Assembly (NCBI GenBank): GCA_902619165.1
Contig: CACNDI010000003.1
Location: 1 to 64,000, forward strand
Origin: an uncultured Alphaproteobacteria bacterium
Lineage (GTDB): Bacteria; Pseudomonadota; Alphaproteobacteria; Rhodobacterales; Rhodobacteraceae
Reading direction: 5' to 3'
Length of the DNA stretch: 64,000 bases
In this document: piece after piece, positions 32,307 through 42,103 of the stretch
Layout of the letters: the number at the start of each line of letters is the position of its first letter
Position numbering within the stretch: the first letter of the stretch is position 1
Made by a program: the position numbers and the translations under genes
The notes under the pieces: model-generated
Seen by the model: the letters and a program-made list of their open reading frames with translations, nothing else
Databases searched by the model: none
Told to the model about the DNA's origin: nothing

Positions 32307-32660
32307 TTACTCTTTGAAAGCTGTCTCTTTGATTTTAGCAACAGGTTGCCAAAAATATTCAAGGATACTTCGCCTGCCCCTAATAATATCAACTTGCGCA
32401 ATCATACCAGGCGATATCTCAGCTTCAGAATTTTCGTTGTCCATTATTTTACTCTGAATAGAAACAATAACACTATATTGAGAACTATTGCTTTCTTCTC
32501 GAAATATAGTATCTGGAGCAGTCTGCAAAAGATCTCCAGAAAGATACCCATATTTACTAGCACATAGGCCGTAAGGCTTATTTTAACTTTTTGCCCGGGC
32601 TCAATAAAACCAATATCTTTGGGATCAATAAAGGCCTCAATCTGATACAGACCTCGCAAG
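32307..32660 (-). pseudogene. HlyD-type secretion adaptor, 3' relic
   Basis: The minus strand reads YQIEAFIDPKDIGFIEPGQK, ISLTAY, then a frameshift near 32530-32570, then YSVIVSIQSK…AEISPGMIAQVDIIRG and RRSILEYFWQPVAKIKETAF-stop. This is the C-terminal third of a type I secretion membrane-fusion protein (HlyD/PrtE). The upstream two thirds are gone, replaced at about 32660 by the divergent RTX relic. Confidence 0.75.
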
Positions 32661-32661
32661 C

Positions 32662-33093
32662 ACATTTTCCGCAGGTGATGGCCTATTGGGCATCGCACAT
32701 GACGCCATTATCGAAAACGCCAAGGGAGGATCTGCTTCAGATACAATAAAAGGAAACAGTTCAGCGAATACGCTTTATGGAGGCTCAGGAACCGGAATAA
32801 AAGACATACTAACGGGTAACGGAGGCGCTGATATATTTGTTTGCGGTGTTTCGGATGCCAGCACAGATATTAATGTTGCGGATATAATTACTGACTTTTC
32901 AAACGGAACGGACGAGATTGGACTTGAGGATAAGACTTTTTCTGACCTAACGATTACCCAAATTTCAAGTGGATCTTTTTCTGGAGATGTTCAAATCAAA
33001 GATACAAGTAGCAATAAAATCCTATTTCTTCTTGATAATACAGATGTGGGTTTGCTAGATGCTGACGATTTTATTGTTACAGATTTTGTATAG
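32662..33093 (+). pseudogene. RTX/serralysin-type exoprotein, 3' relic
   Basis: The frame is open from about 32662 (TFSAGDGLLGIAHDAIIENA, KGGSASDTIKGNSSANTLYG, NGGADIFVCGVSDAST) to a short acidic C-terminus (DADDFIVTDFV). IENA.GGS.sDTI.GN and GG.GkD.LtG are calcium-binding RTX turns as at the end of M10 metalloproteases. Catalytic domain and start are missing. It is the likely substrate of the secretion adaptor whose relic is joined to it. Confidence 0.7.
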
Positions 33094-33115
33094 TCTTTAA
33101 GTAGCAATTTATACG

Positions 33116-34948
33116 TTATTGACTTAGTTCTTCCAATTCAAGCCAACGCTCCTCGTATTCTTCAAGTTGATCTTTTGCCAACTTCAGCTCTTTGGTCATT
33201 TCAACAAAGCCATCAGGATCACTCTTATAAAAATCTCCATCAGATAACTTATCTGTGAGTGTATTAATCTCGGCTTCTTTATCTTCAATTTGTTTAGGGA
33301 GATTTTTCAATTCATATTCAAGCTTGTAGGTTAGTTTCTTGGTTTCAGAGGAGTCTTTTTTCGTTTCTACTTTTTTTACCTGATTAACATCTTGTTCTTT
33401 CTTATCTTTGTTTTTCGATGGGGATCTTTTTTGATTAAGATAATCAGAATACCCTCCTATACACTCTTCAATTCTCCCATCTCCTTCAAACGCCAACACT
33501 TTAGTCACCGTCTGATCTAAAAAGTCGCGGTCGTGTGACACTAACAACAATGTACCTTCGTAATTAATAAGGATTTCCTCAAGCATATCGAGTGTTTCCA
33601 TATCGAGATCATTTGTGGGTTCGTCAAGAATAAGACATGTTTTTGGATCTGCTAAAATCTTTGCAAGTTTTAAACGATTTTTTTGACCACCCGACAGTGT
33701 CCCCACTTTATCCAGCACGACACTTGGATCAAACATGAAGTCTTTCAAATAACCATAGATATGGCGTGTCTTGCCACGCACATCAATATAGTCGCCTCCA
33801 TTGGGGGCCATTACATCTTTTAATCGATCGTTTGGTCTCAAATCACTTCTATTTTGATCAAAGTATGAAAACTCGATTGTCTTTTGGACTTTCACGCTTC
33901 CACAATCAGCCTCTAATTCTTTAAGAATGAGTTTCAAAAAGGTTGATTTCCCTGATCCATTTTTACCAATAATCCCAATGCGATCCCCTCTCTTAATACG
34001 GATATTAAAACCATTGAGGATATTAATTGTCTCATCATCATTCTGAAATGATTTATGCACATTATAAAATTCACAAATGACTTTAGTATGACTATCGAGA
34101 TCTTTTATCGGTTCATAGCTAATCTTTTTTGTGGCGCGACGATAAGCTGATTCATCAGCTTTTAACTTATCTCTCATTTCACGTACTTGGCTGAGGCGTC
34201 GTACATTTCTTTTTACACGTGCCTTTACACCGCGGGACGCCCACTCTACTTCCTGGGCTACAATTTGTTTTCTTTTTTGAAGTTCGCGCTCCTCTTGCTC
34301 CAAGAGCATTGTTGACCATTCATCAAAAAACTTAAACCCTTTTGGACTGACTTTTAGTTTTCCTCTATCCAACCAAAATACCTTATTCGTTATATTTTCT
34401 AAAAAGCGTTTATCGTGGGAAATGCAGAGTATTGCTCCCTGATAATTGTTCAGATAACCCTCTAGCCAACTAATTGCTTCAAGATCCAAATGGTTTGTTG
34501 GCTCGTCAAGCAAAAGAATATCGGGCTCTTCAACAAACGCTTTTGCCAAGCCCGCTCTTCTAAGCTGGCCACCTGATAGCATTGTCATCGGTTTTTTTAC
34601 ATCCAAATCGAGTGCTTCGGCTGCAATATCCACTTTATATTGATAGAGTTCACGATCTTCACCCTTAATATTATTAAAGATAAAATCGAATACCGTTTCT
34701 TTTTCATTAGGTTGAAAGTCTTGGACTAAATACCCTATTGTTGTTCCAGGATTTTCCCAGCGTTCGCCTTCATCCAGTGATTTAACACCTGTTATAATAT
34801 TCATAATTGTTGATTTGCCAGCACCATTTTTACCGACAAGAGCAATGCGGCTACCCTGATGTATATTTAAACTTAGATCCTCAAATACCGGCGTCTCTTT
34901 ATATCGAACGAGGGCATCTTTTATATAAAATATAAGTTGTGAAGACAT
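33116..34948 (-). CDS. ABC-F family ATPase (Uup-like)
   Basis: 610 residues, soluble, two ABC domains in tandem: Walker A GKNGAGKST (about 38) and GKNGSGKST (about 328), signatures LSGGQLRR and LSGGQKNR, DEPTNHLD and DEPTNDLD boxes, with the ABC-F linker of charged helices between. A lysine/glutamate-rich hinge and a C-terminal coiled coil (LPKQIEDKEAEINTLTDKLS…) resemble Uup. ABC-F proteins act on the ribosome or, for Uup, on branched DNA or ribosome assembly. The tRNA-Arg gene lies just upstream. Confidence 0.92.
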   Translation of the reverse strand: MSSQLIFYIKDALVRYKETPVFEDLSLNIHQGSRIALVGKNGAGKSTIMNIITGVKSLDEGERWENPGTTIGYLVQDFQPNEKETVFDFIFNNIKGEDRELYQYKVDIAAEALDLDVKKPMTMLSGGQLRRAGLAKAFVEEPDILLLDEPTNHLDLEAISWLEGYLNNYQGAILCISHDKRFLENITNKVFWLDRGKLKVSPKGFKFFDEWSTMLLEQEERELQKRKQIVAQEVEWASRGVKARVKRNVRRLSQVREMRDKLKADESAYRRATKKISYEPIKDLDSHTKVICEFYNVHKSFQNDDETINILNGFNIRIKRGDRIGIIGKNGSGKSTFLKLILKELEADCGSVKVQKTIEFSYFDQNRSDLRPNDRLKDVMAPNGGDYIDVRGKTRHIYGYLKDFMFDPSVVLDKVGTLSGGQKNRLKLAKILADPKTCLILDEPTNDLDMETLDMLEEILINYEGTLLLVSHDRDFLDQTVTKVLAFEGDGRIEECIGGYSDYLNQKRSPSKNKDKKEQDVNQVKKVETKKDSSETKKLTYKLEYELKNLPKQIEDKEAEINTLTDKLSDGDFYKSDPDGFVEMTKELKLAKDQLEEYEERWLELEELSQ

Positions 34949-34975
34949 TAATTTATTTAAATAAATAATTTTTTG

Positions 34976-35052
34976 TGGCGCACCGGGGAGGATTCGAACC
35001 CCCGACCCCCTGATTCGTAGTCAGGTACTCTATCCAGCTGAGCTACCGGTGC
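34976..35052 (-). tRNA. tRNA-Arg (anticodon ACG)
   Basis: The minus strand folds as a full cloverleaf. Acceptor stem GCACCGG/CCGGTGC, D-arm AGCTCAGCTGGATAGAGT, anticodon stem CCTGA/TCAGG with loop CTACGAA (anticodon ACG, normally deaminated to ICG), TpsiC arm GGGGGTTCGAATCCTCCC, discriminator G, CCA encoded. 77 bases. Confidence 0.97.
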
Positions 35053-35138
35053 ATTTATTGAGAATTTAATGAGGAGTTACCGAATTGTAAATAAAATTTC
35101 TCCTTAATATTAATGGTTTAATTATTAAAAATAGCCGA

Positions 35139-35167
35139 TTGACAATAAAGCCCGTTTCCATTAATCA
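35139..35167 (+). promoter_or_regulatory. Probable rpmH-rnpA promoter
   Basis: TTGACA (35139-35144), 17-base spacer, TAATCA (35162-35167), 25 bases before the rpmH start. It would drive rpmH and the genes after it, which show only short gaps through to argB. Confidence 0.55.
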
Positions 35168-35191
35168 ATAAGGTCTGGAGGAAATTGTGTA

Positions 35192-35326
35192 ATGAAAAGA
35201 ACATATCAACCCAGTAACCGAGTTAGAAAGCGCCGCCACGGCTTCCGTTTGCGTTCAGCAACAAGTGCTGGCAGAAAAATACTTAACCGACGACGAGCAC
35301 GCGGTAGAAAGACGTTATCCGCATAA
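35192..35326 (+). CDS. rpmH: 50S ribosomal protein L34
   Basis: 44 residues: [20 protein letters not shown], then [20 protein letters not shown] and LSA. This is the complete L34 sequence pattern. A TGGAGG site precedes the ATG by about 10 bases. First gene of the rpmH-rnpA-yidD-yidC order conserved near many bacterial origins. Confidence 0.97.
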   Translation: MKRTYQPSNRVRKRRHGFRLRSATSAGRKILNRRRARGRKTLSA

Positions 35327-35361
35327 TATTCTAGTAGTCTTGACGACTGCAGGGAGTACTT

Positions 35362-35724
35362 ATGGGTATCCAGACAATCAAGAAGCGCCGGGATTTTTTA
35401 AAAGGTAATAACGCACCTTACGCTGCCATGCCATCAGTGGTCGTTCAAAGCTACATGCGAACCGATGAAGTAGTGGACACAGATGAATCCGTAATGATGG
35501 GTATTACATGTTCGAAAAAAGTTGGAAATGCTGTTAAACGGAACAGAGCAAAACGACGATTAAGAGAGGCAGGAAAAATTGTACTTAAGGAAATCGGTAT
35601 AAAAAAAACGAACTATATTTTCATTGCACGAAAGGATACAACGATCAAAGTAAAATTTACAGATCTGTGTAATGATATAGAGAACGGAATAAAGAAGATA
35701 TATGGCCAAAAGGACGGTAAATAG
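35362..35724 (+). CDS. rnpA: Ribonuclease P protein component
   Basis: 120 residues. IKKRRDFLKGNN near the start and the RNA-binding signature KKVGNAVKRNRAKRRLREA (about 53-71) identify RnpA. It binds the RNase P RNA to process tRNA 5' ends. The stop is contiguous with the yidD start (TAGATG). Confidence 0.96.
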   Translation: MGIQTIKKRRDFLKGNNAPYAAMPSVVVQSYMRTDEVVDTDESVMMGITCSKKVGNAVKRNRAKRRLREAGKIVLKEIGIKKTNYIFIARKDTTIKVKFTDLCNDIENGIKKIYGQKDGK

Positions 35725-35970
35725 ATGCTTATAAAGATTATTTCCTTTCCTATTCACATATATCGTCTTTTCATTAGTCCCTTGACCGGAAAGAATTGTC
35801 GCTTTGAGCCAACATGCTCTGAATATGCCTTAGCCGCCTTAAAAACCCATGGGGTTTTTTATGGATCCTATTTGTCTATAAAGCGGATACTAAAATGTCA
35901 TCCATTTAGCCGATACTCTGGTTATGATCCTGTACCTAACAAGAAACAAGCAAAAGACATTACTCGATAA
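35725..35970 (+). CDS. yidD: Membrane protein insertion efficiency factor YidD
   Basis: 81 residues. [32 protein letters not shown] and [14 protein letters not shown] are the diagnostic YidD motifs, with three conserved cysteines. It assists YidC-dependent insertion at the inner membrane. It sits between rnpA and yidC as in most bacteria. Confidence 0.95.
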   Translation: MLIKIISFPIHIYRLFISPLTGKNCRFEPTCSEYALAALKTHGVFYGSYLSIKRILKCHPFSRYSGYDPVPNKKQAKDITR

Positions 35971-36036
35971 ATCGATTGAATTAAGTCATTAGTAACCATA
36001 TATTAGTCGCAGATTATTTAAGAAAAGGCAGAGCAG

Positions 36037-37836
36037 ATGGATGATCAGAATAAGAACCTTTTATTGGCAACGTCCCTAAGTTTTTTAGTACTGCTTGGTT
36101 GGATGCTCATGTTTCCACCAGAGCCAATGGAAGAAGTAAATCCTGAACAAACAACAGAACAGGTTACACCAGAAAATAACCAGGAGAATACTGGTCTCAG
36201 CACTCCAGTACAAGTTGATACTAACGAAAGTAAGCAAAAAATAGATACATCTGCAGACGCACCGCGAGTACCAATAGAAACATCACGACTATCGGGTTCG
36301 TTATCTTTAAAAGGTGGTAAAATAGACAACCTTAAACTCTTGGATTATTTTGAGACGCAGGAAGACAGTTCAAAAAACATTGAGCTTTTTCAGTATGAAA
36401 ATGAAAACTATTATGCTGTTTACGGATGGTCATCCCGAGACAGAGAAAATGTGCCCAATCCGAACACTGTCTGGAACCTTGCAAAAGGTAAAACGCTTAC
36501 ACCCAATACACCTGTAACGCTACAATGGACGAGCCCTAAGGGAGTTATATTTGAAAGAGAAATCTCCATCGATAAAGATTTTCTTTTCACTATAAAGCAA
36601 CGCGTATTTAATCAATCAAACGCAACAATTGATTTGGCGGCTTACGGAATACTAGCCCGTCATAGCGCTCCCGAAACTATTGGCTTTTACATTCTTCATG
36701 AAGGGATAGTAGGATATGATGATGGCGAACTCGTTGAGTTATCATATGACGATATAACAGACCAGAAGTATGACGATAGAGAGCGTGCCAATCTTGAAAT
36801 CTATGAGATCACAGAAAATGGCTGGATTGGGTTTACTGACAAGTATTGGATGTCAACGCTAGTTGGTGAACCAAAAAGTAAATTTAAAATGGCTAGTAAA
36901 TATAACGAAGCAAACGATATTTACCAGGCCGATATTCGTCATCCTTTGCAGAGCATTGGGTCAGGCCAGTCAACAGAAATAAAGACCTACCTATTCGCGG
37001 GCGCTAAAGAGGTCAATACGATAAAAACGTATCAGAAAGAAGCTGACTTTGCTGACTTTATTGATACCGTTGACTGGGGGTGGTTTTTCTTTTTAACCAA
37101 ACCAATTTTTTCCTTACTTGATTATTGTAATAAGCTTGTGGGCAATATGGGTTGGGCGATTATTCTTCTTACGTTGGTTGTAAAGACAGTATTACTGCCA
37201 CTTGCTTATAAATCTTACGTTTCAATGTCGAAGTTAAAGCAACTACAACCAGAGATGGAAAAAATAAAAAAGAGAGCCGGCGATGATCGAATGAAGTTAC
37301 AACAAGAGATGATGGCTTTGTACAAGAAAGAAAAAGTCAATCCTGCTGCCGGCTGTTTACCTATACTTTTGCAAATTCCAATATTCTTCTCATTATACAA
37401 AGTCCTTTTTGTTACCATTGAAGTAAGGCATGCTCCATTCATAGGATGGATCACCGACCTCTCAGCCCCCGATCCAAGCTCTATATTAAATTTATTCGGC
37501 TTACTACCATTTTCTCCCCCTGGTCCAGAAAGTTTTCTCGTTATTTTTTCTATCGGGGTCTACCCGATACTTATGGGTGTAACAATGTGGCTACAGCAGA
37601 AGCTTAATCCTGCGCCTACTGATAAAACACAACAGATGATTTTTGCTTGGATGCCTTGGATTTTTATGTTTCTTCTTGGACAGTTCTCTAGTGGTCTTGT
37701 CATCTATTGGGTTGCAAATAATATTATTACATTTGCACAACAGTATTTTATTATGGCATCACAGGGTGTCAGGCCCGATATTTTTGGAAATATCTTAAGT
37801 TCCTTTAAAAAAGAAGGGTCCTCCAAAGAAAACTAA
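36037..37836 (+). CDS. yidC: Membrane protein insertase YidC
   Basis: 599 residues, the long Gram-negative form. First span about 7-25; large periplasmic beta domain (about 60-340, SGSLSLKGGKIDNLKLLDYF onward); five-helix core from VDWGWFFFLTKPIFSLLDYC, with GWAIILLTLVVKTVLLPLAY carrying the conserved groove Lys and NPAAGCLPILLQIPIFFSLY. It inserts and folds inner-membrane proteins with or without SecYEG. A Pro/Glu/Thr-rich linker follows the first span. Confidence 0.97.
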   Translation: MDDQNKNLLLATSLSFLVLLGWMLMFPPEPMEEVNPEQTTEQVTPENNQENTGLSTPVQVDTNESKQKIDTSADAPRVPIETSRLSGSLSLKGGKIDNLKLLDYFETQEDSSKNIELFQYENENYYAVYGWSSRDRENVPNPNTVWNLAKGKTLTPNTPVTLQWTSPKGVIFEREISIDKDFLFTIKQRVFNQSNATIDLAAYGILARHSAPETIGFYILHEGIVGYDDGELVELSYDDITDQKYDDRERANLEIYEITENGWIGFTDKYWMSTLVGEPKSKFKMASKYNEANDIYQADIRHPLQSIGSGQSTEIKTYLFAGAKEVNTIKTYQKEADFADFIDTVDWGWFFFLTKPIFSLLDYCNKLVGNMGWAIILLTLVVKTVLLPLAYKSYVSMSKLKQLQPEMEKIKKRAGDDRMKLQQEMMALYKKEKVNPAAGCLPILLQIPIFFSLYKVLFVTIEVRHAPFIGWITDLSAPDPSSILNLFGLLPFSPPGPESFLVIFSIGVYPILMGVTMWLQQKLNPAPTDKTQQMIFAWMPWIFMFLLGQFSSGLVIYWVANNIITFAQQYFIMASQGVRPDIFGNILSSFKKEGSSKEN

Positions 37837-37850
37837 TAAGGGAGCCATAG

Positions 37851-38468
37851 ATTACTAAATCACCTTTATTAAATGAAGTCTCTTTTTTGAAAGGAGTGGC
37901 TGGCATTGATGGTTTGCCCCCAGATAGAGAAGCAGAAGTTTGCTTTATAGGCCGATCCAATGTTGGAAAATCCTCGCTAATCAACGCCCTATTTGAAAGA
38001 AGAAACCTGGCAAGGACTTCCAAGACGCCAGGCCGAACTCAAGAGTTAAATTTTTTCTCATTGGGAAAAAAAAGCTATGTCGTTGATCTCCCTGGCTATG
38101 GCTACGCAAAAGCGTCAAAAGACAAAAGGTCAGATTGGCAGACTCTCATAAAGTCATATATTGCGGAAAGACGTTCACTTAAGAGGGTATTTACTCTTGT
38201 CGATGCAAGGCACGGTTTAAAAGATAATGATAGAGAATTTTTCTCCTTTTTGGATACCTATGCTGTGAATTATCAAATAATACTTACCAAAATAGATAAG
38301 GTTAAGAAACCTGAGATGGCCAAACTTTTAGACGAAATAAATAGCAAAATAAACGAGCACCCTGCCTGCAATCCAGAATTTTTACTGACATCAGCAATAA
38401 AAAAAAACGGTATCAGTGAAATTCGAGACATAATGTTCTCAATTTTAGGTTTAAATCAAAATAATTGA
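37851..38468 (+). CDS. engB: Ribosome biogenesis GTPase EngB/YihA, probably from an ATT start
   Basis: GTPase motifs: GRSNVGKSS (G1), GRTQEL (G2), DLPGYG (G3), TKIDKV (G4). Family members have about 25 residues before G1, including a FLKGVAGIDGLPPDREAEV-like stretch. That stretch is reached only by starting upstream of the TTG at 37887, which has no binding site and would cut it. In frame, right after a TAG at 37848-37850, ATT ACT AAA begins at 37851 with GGGAG 6-7 bases before it, and there is no ATG, GTG or TTG between. I infer ATT initiation. It follows yidC by 14 bases. Confidence 0.85.
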   Translation: MTKSPLLNEVSFLKGVAGIDGLPPDREAEVCFIGRSNVGKSSLINALFERRNLARTSKTPGRTQELNFFSLGKKSYVVDLPGYGYAKASKDKRSDWQTLIKSYIAERRSLKRVFTLVDARHGLKDNDREFFSFLDTYAVNYQIILTKIDKVKKPEMAKLLDEINSKINEHPACNPEFLLTSAIKKNGISEIRDIMFSILGLNQNN

Positions 38469-38501
38469 CAAATCAGCATTATAATTGCATTAGGTTTTGC
38501 T

Positions 38502-39368
38502 ATGAACGGTAAAATAGAAAATAATTTTAAGCAAACGGCAGCCACGCTGGCCGAAGCGCTACCATACATCCAGAGATATGAGGACTCTACAATAGTTATT
38601 AAGCTTGGTGGTCATGCCATGACGAGCAAACCCTCAATGGAAAATTTTGCGCGAGATATTGTTTTGATAAAGCAATGTGGCGTCAACCCAGTGATAGTGC
38701 ACGGCGGTGGCCCCATGATTAATAAGGTATTATCGGATTTGAAAATTGAAAGTGAATTTGCTGAGGGAAAGAGGATAACAGATGGTAAAACTATGGAAGT
38801 TGTTGAAATGGTTCTCTCTGGGAATGTTAACAAATCTATAGTTAATGCAATTAATAGCCAAGGTGGGAAAGGTGTTGGACTATCCGGAAAAGATGCGAAT
38901 ATGATTGAATGTGAGCAAGATAATCCCAAACTCGGATTTGTTGGGAAGATAAAAAAAGTTGACACTGATATAGTCCAGAATTTTATAAAGAGTGATTTTA
39001 TCCCCGTTATTGCCCCCATCGGTTTTGGAATAGAGGGCGAAACATTTAATATTAATGGTGATACAGCAGCAGGTGCTATAGCCTCAAGCCTCTTAGCTGA
39101 TCGTCTCTTACTGCTAACAGATGTGGTCGGTGTAAAAGATAGCGAAGATCAGTTAATTAATCAATTAACTATAGAACAAGCAAGAAACTTGATAGGCTCA
39201 GGAATTATTAACTCGGGAATGATCCCCAAAGTTAATACGTCGATAAAAGCTATTGAAGAGGGTGTTAGGGCATCCGTTATAATAGATGGGAGAGTTGATC
39301 ATGCCTGTCTTCTTGAACTCTTTACTAGCCACGGTGTAGGCACTCTCTTTAAAAAAACTTTTGACTAG
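38502..39368 (+). CDS. argB: Acetylglutamate kinase
   Basis: 288 residues. IVIKLGGHAMTS (phosphate-binding), VNPVIVHGGGPMINKVL (substrate GGG), VEMVLSGNVNKSIVNAI (the arginine-insensitive/sensitive group helix), NINGDTAAGAIASSL (catalytic region) and GMIPKVNTSIKAIEEGV. It carries out the second step of arginine synthesis, phosphorylating N-acetylglutamate. The N-terminal helix (about 25 residues) is compatible with arginine feedback inhibition. Confidence 0.96.
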   Translation: MNGKIENNFKQTAATLAEALPYIQRYEDSTIVIKLGGHAMTSKPSMENFARDIVLIKQCGVNPVIVHGGGPMINKVLSDLKIESEFAEGKRITDGKTMEVVEMVLSGNVNKSIVNAINSQGGKGVGLSGKDANMIECEQDNPKLGFVGKIKKVDTDIVQNFIKSDFIPVIAPIGFGIEGETFNINGDTAAGAIASSLLADRLLLLTDVVGVKDSEDQLINQLTIEQARNLIGSGIINSGMIPKVNTSIKAIEEGVRASVIIDGRVDHACLLELFTSHGVGTLFKKTFD

Positions 39369-39377
39369 TTTTTTGGA

Positions 39378-40024
39378 ATGTCAGATACCCTGCGGACAAT
39401 TCAAAGAATGCTGAATAAAAAAAGCCTTGATATCGTAGGCTATTTTAACCCAGATTGGTCTGATAATATTTGCTCAAAAGTGAGAACCATTTTGCTAATA
39501 GGACCAGAAGAGCCTTATTTTTGGCACGTATTTAAAAAAGTAGGGAATACAAAGACAATAAAGAAAACCCACTTGATAGATTGTCAAAAAAAACCATAGA
39601 AGAAATTGCATTAAAATTTGACGCAAGATCATTTTTTCCTTTTGAAGAACCCTTTCAGCCATTTATTGATTGGGCTAAAAAATGTTCAACAATGGGATCA
39701 TCTCTCGCTCGCCTTTTAGTACATAAAGAAAAGGGACTATTTATTTCTTTTCGAGGGGCACTCGGTATAAATCAACACATAGAAACACCAAATAACTCGA
39801 AAGATATCTGTACCCCATGTGAAAAACCATGCCTCACCGCATGTCCAGTAGGCGCACTTAACCAAGACGGCTATGATGTCATTCGATGTAAGGAATATGT
39901 GAACACACCTAGTTGTCAAGAATGTAGAAACAGTTGCCTTGTCAGAAGATCCTGCCCCTCTGGTCAAAATTTAAGACTGAAGGAACAATTTAATTTTCAT
40001 ATGCGCGCTTTTCTAAATGATTAG
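39378..40024 (+). CDS. Ferredoxin-like 4Fe-4S protein, split by a shift in an A6 tract
   Basis: Two frames make one protein. 39378-39540 reads MSDTLRTIQRMLNKKSLDIV to FWHVFKK; the second frame then gives SREYKDNKENPLDRLSKKTI and continues through LVHKEKGLFISFRGAL to the cluster CTPCEKPCLTACPVGAL and a late Cys-rich stretch. The switch falls on TTTAAAAAAG (39531-39540), where one more A would join them. Related alphaproteobacterial ferredoxin-like proteins of about 215 residues are single frames with PLDRW at this point. Real indel, slippage or sequencing error are all possible. Role unknown; it binds at least one Fe-S cluster. Confidence 0.7.
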
Positions 40025-40025
40025 G

Positions 40026-40790
40026 TTAATGACCTAATATCTGACTCAAAAACAGCTTTGTTCTATCAGACTTTGGATTTTTAAAGAACTCTTCCGGTTC
40101 GTTTTGTTCAACAATCTGACCGTCGTCCATGAATATAACTCTATCCGCAACCTGTCTGGCAAAGCCCATCTCATGAGTAACACAAATCATTGTCATACCT
40201 TCTTCAGCTAACTGAATCATAGTATCTAGCACCTCTTTAATCATTTCAGGGTCCAATGCGGAAGTTACTTCATCAAATAACATTATTCTTGGTTTCATGC
40301 ATAGAGATCTTGCAATTGCTACTCTCTGTTGTTGTCCACCAGAAAGTTGACCTGGGTATTTATGAGCCTGTTCAGGAATTTTTACTTTTTCAAGCATTTC
40401 CATTGCGATCTCTGTAGCTTCTTTTTCCGGAGTTTCTCTAACCCACATAGGAGCTAGAGTACAATTTTCTAAAGTTGTCAAATGAGGGAACAAATTAAAG
40501 TGCTGAAAGACCATACCAACTTCAGATCTGATTTTATCAATATTCTTTAGGTCAGTGGTAAGCTCTGTACCGTCAACAATTATGCTTCCCTTTTGATGCT
40601 CTTCAAGTCTATTAATGCATCTTATCAGTGTTGATTTACCAGATCCAGATGGACCGCAGACAACAATTCTTTCACCTCTTCTCACTTCCAGATTAATATC
40701 CCTAAGTACGTGGAAGTTACCAAACCACTTGTTCATATCAGATATGTGGATAGCTACTTCATCTGTTATGTTTATCTTAGTTTTTTCCAT
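40026..40790 (-). CDS. aapP: General L-amino acid ABC transporter, ATP-binding protein
   Basis: About 254 residues. Walker [10 protein letters not shown], polar amino-acid family stretch [20 protein letters not shown], signature [15 protein letters not shown], Walker [16 protein letters not shown] start at ATG 40790 (AGGAG about 10 bases upstream) rather than at a TTG ten codons earlier. It energises uptake with AapQ and AapM. Last gene of aapJQMP. Confidence 0.95.
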   Translation of the reverse strand: MEKTKINITDEVAIHISDMNKWFGNFHVLRDINLEVRRGERIVVCGPSGSGKSTLIRCINRLEEHQKGSIIVDGTELTTDLKNIDKIRSEVGMVFQHFNLFPHLTTLENCTLAPMWVRETPEKEATEIAMEMLEKVKIPEQAHKYPGQLSGGQQQRVAIARSLCMKPRIMLFDEVTSALDPEMIKEVLDTMIQLAEEGMTMICVTHEMGFARQVADRVIFMDDGQIVEQNEPEEFFKNPKSDRTKLFLSQILGH

Positions 40791-40822
40791 ATCAATCTTA
40801 CTCCTAACCCAAATAGACAATT

Positions 40823-42103
40823 CTATTTATCCGTTTTTAATTTTCTTTCTAAATATTGAGAGTACTGGGACATACCCCAACAAAAAATAAAGAACATCAA
40901 TCCAATAGCAACGTAGAGTTCCCAATAAATACCATTCCACTTTTGATCCGCTCTTATTGTCGACGCAAGCCCGACCGGATCTCTTAAACTTATTATAGAT
41001 ACAAGAGTTGTATCTTTAAACAAGCCAATAAAGGTATTCACAATACCTGGAATAGATATTTTTAATGCCTGTGGCATAATTATAAGCCGTTGTGATTGCC
41101 AGTAAGTGAGCCCTAGAGACGCTGATGCTTCATGTTGACCTAATGGTAGTCCCGCTAGCCCACCTCGAATAACCTCGGCCATATAAGCTGCGGAAAATAA
41201 TGTAACCATAATCACTACTCTCAACACAATATCGAAGTTGGTTCCTGGAGGTAAAAAGTAGTTTAGCAGAACGGACGCGACAAATAACAACGTAATTAGC
41301 GGTACACCCCGTATAAACTCAATGAACCCTACACAAATCATCTTAATTACTGGTAAATTAGATTGTCGTCCCAATGCTAATAAAATCCCAATAGGGAAAG
41401 ACGCAACAATTCCTGTAACTCCTACGATCAAAGACAAAGTAAATCCACCCATCTTTAATGACTCAACGAAAGGGAGACTAATAGGCAAAATAACGTTGAG
41501 AAGACCTACCAATGGATTGGAGATAAAGAGAAAAAATACGGTAGTAAATAAGAAAGCAAGGACAGCTGCTATTATATAGTTTTTTAGATACTGTCTTATC
41601 AAAGTCAGAAAAAACAACGCTCCTAAAGTTAACCCAATATATACTATACTAATTGACCAAAACGATCCCCCCCACAGTAGCCATACAGCTAATCCGGGAT
41701 AAATTATTGAAAACCAAAAAAAACGAAAAAACTTTGGAAATAATATTGGAACGATGGCAAGCAACAAAAAGATAAAAGTTAATGTAGGCCTCCAATACTC
41801 CTCAGCTGGATACAGTCCGAAAAGCAATTGTTTCCATCTAGCCGTAAGTACTGAAAAGCACGCTACATCTGGGTCTAAGTCTAGACATTCTCTTAGCGAT
41901 TTAGTATTCCAGTGTCCTCCATAAGCCCAAGGTATAAAATCCCACAATATTATAACTATAAAGTATACCGACAACACTGTTAGTATCGAGTTTAGCCATG
42001 ATGAAAATAAATTTTGTCTAAACCATCCAATAAGCCCAACCTCTGTTATTGGTGGCGCTGATGGCGGTATTTCTTTTTTTCTTACAAAAGCTATCTTAGT
42101 CAT
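40823..42103 (-). CDS. aapM: General L-amino acid ABC transporter, permease AapM
   Basis: 426 residues, eight or more membrane segments. The C-terminal half carries the permease domain ([20 protein letters not shown]) and the EAA loop [20 protein letters not shown]. The long N-terminal region before it (including a periplasmic stretch with [16 protein letters not shown]) is typical of AapM/BztC. ATG overlaps the aapQ stop by one base. Confidence 0.94.
   Translation of the reverse strand: MTKIAFVRKKEIPPSAPPITEVGLIGWFRQNLFSSWLNSILTVLSVYFIVIILWDFIPWAYGGHWNTKSLRECLDLDPDVACFSVLTARWKQLLFGLYPAEEYWRPTLTFIFLLLAIVPILFPKFFRFFWFSIIYPGLAVWLLWGGSFWSISIVYIGLTLGALFFLTLIRQYLKNYIIAAVLAFLFTTVFFLFISNPLVGLLNVILPISLPFVESLKMGGFTLSLIVGVTGIVASFPIGILLALGRQSNLPVIKMICVGFIEFIRGVPLITLLFVASVLLNYFLPPGTNFDIVLRVVIMVTLFSAAYMAEVIRGGLAGLPLGQHEASASLGLTYWQSQRLIIMPQALKISIPGIVNTFIGLFKDTTLVSIISLRDPVGLASTIRADQKWNGIYWELYVAIGLMFFIFCWGMSQYSQYLERKLKTDK

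Noticed and set aside
38464-38485. TTGACA…TATAAT promoter before argB
   Set aside because: The two boxes are only 9 bases apart, too close for a sigma-70 promoter.
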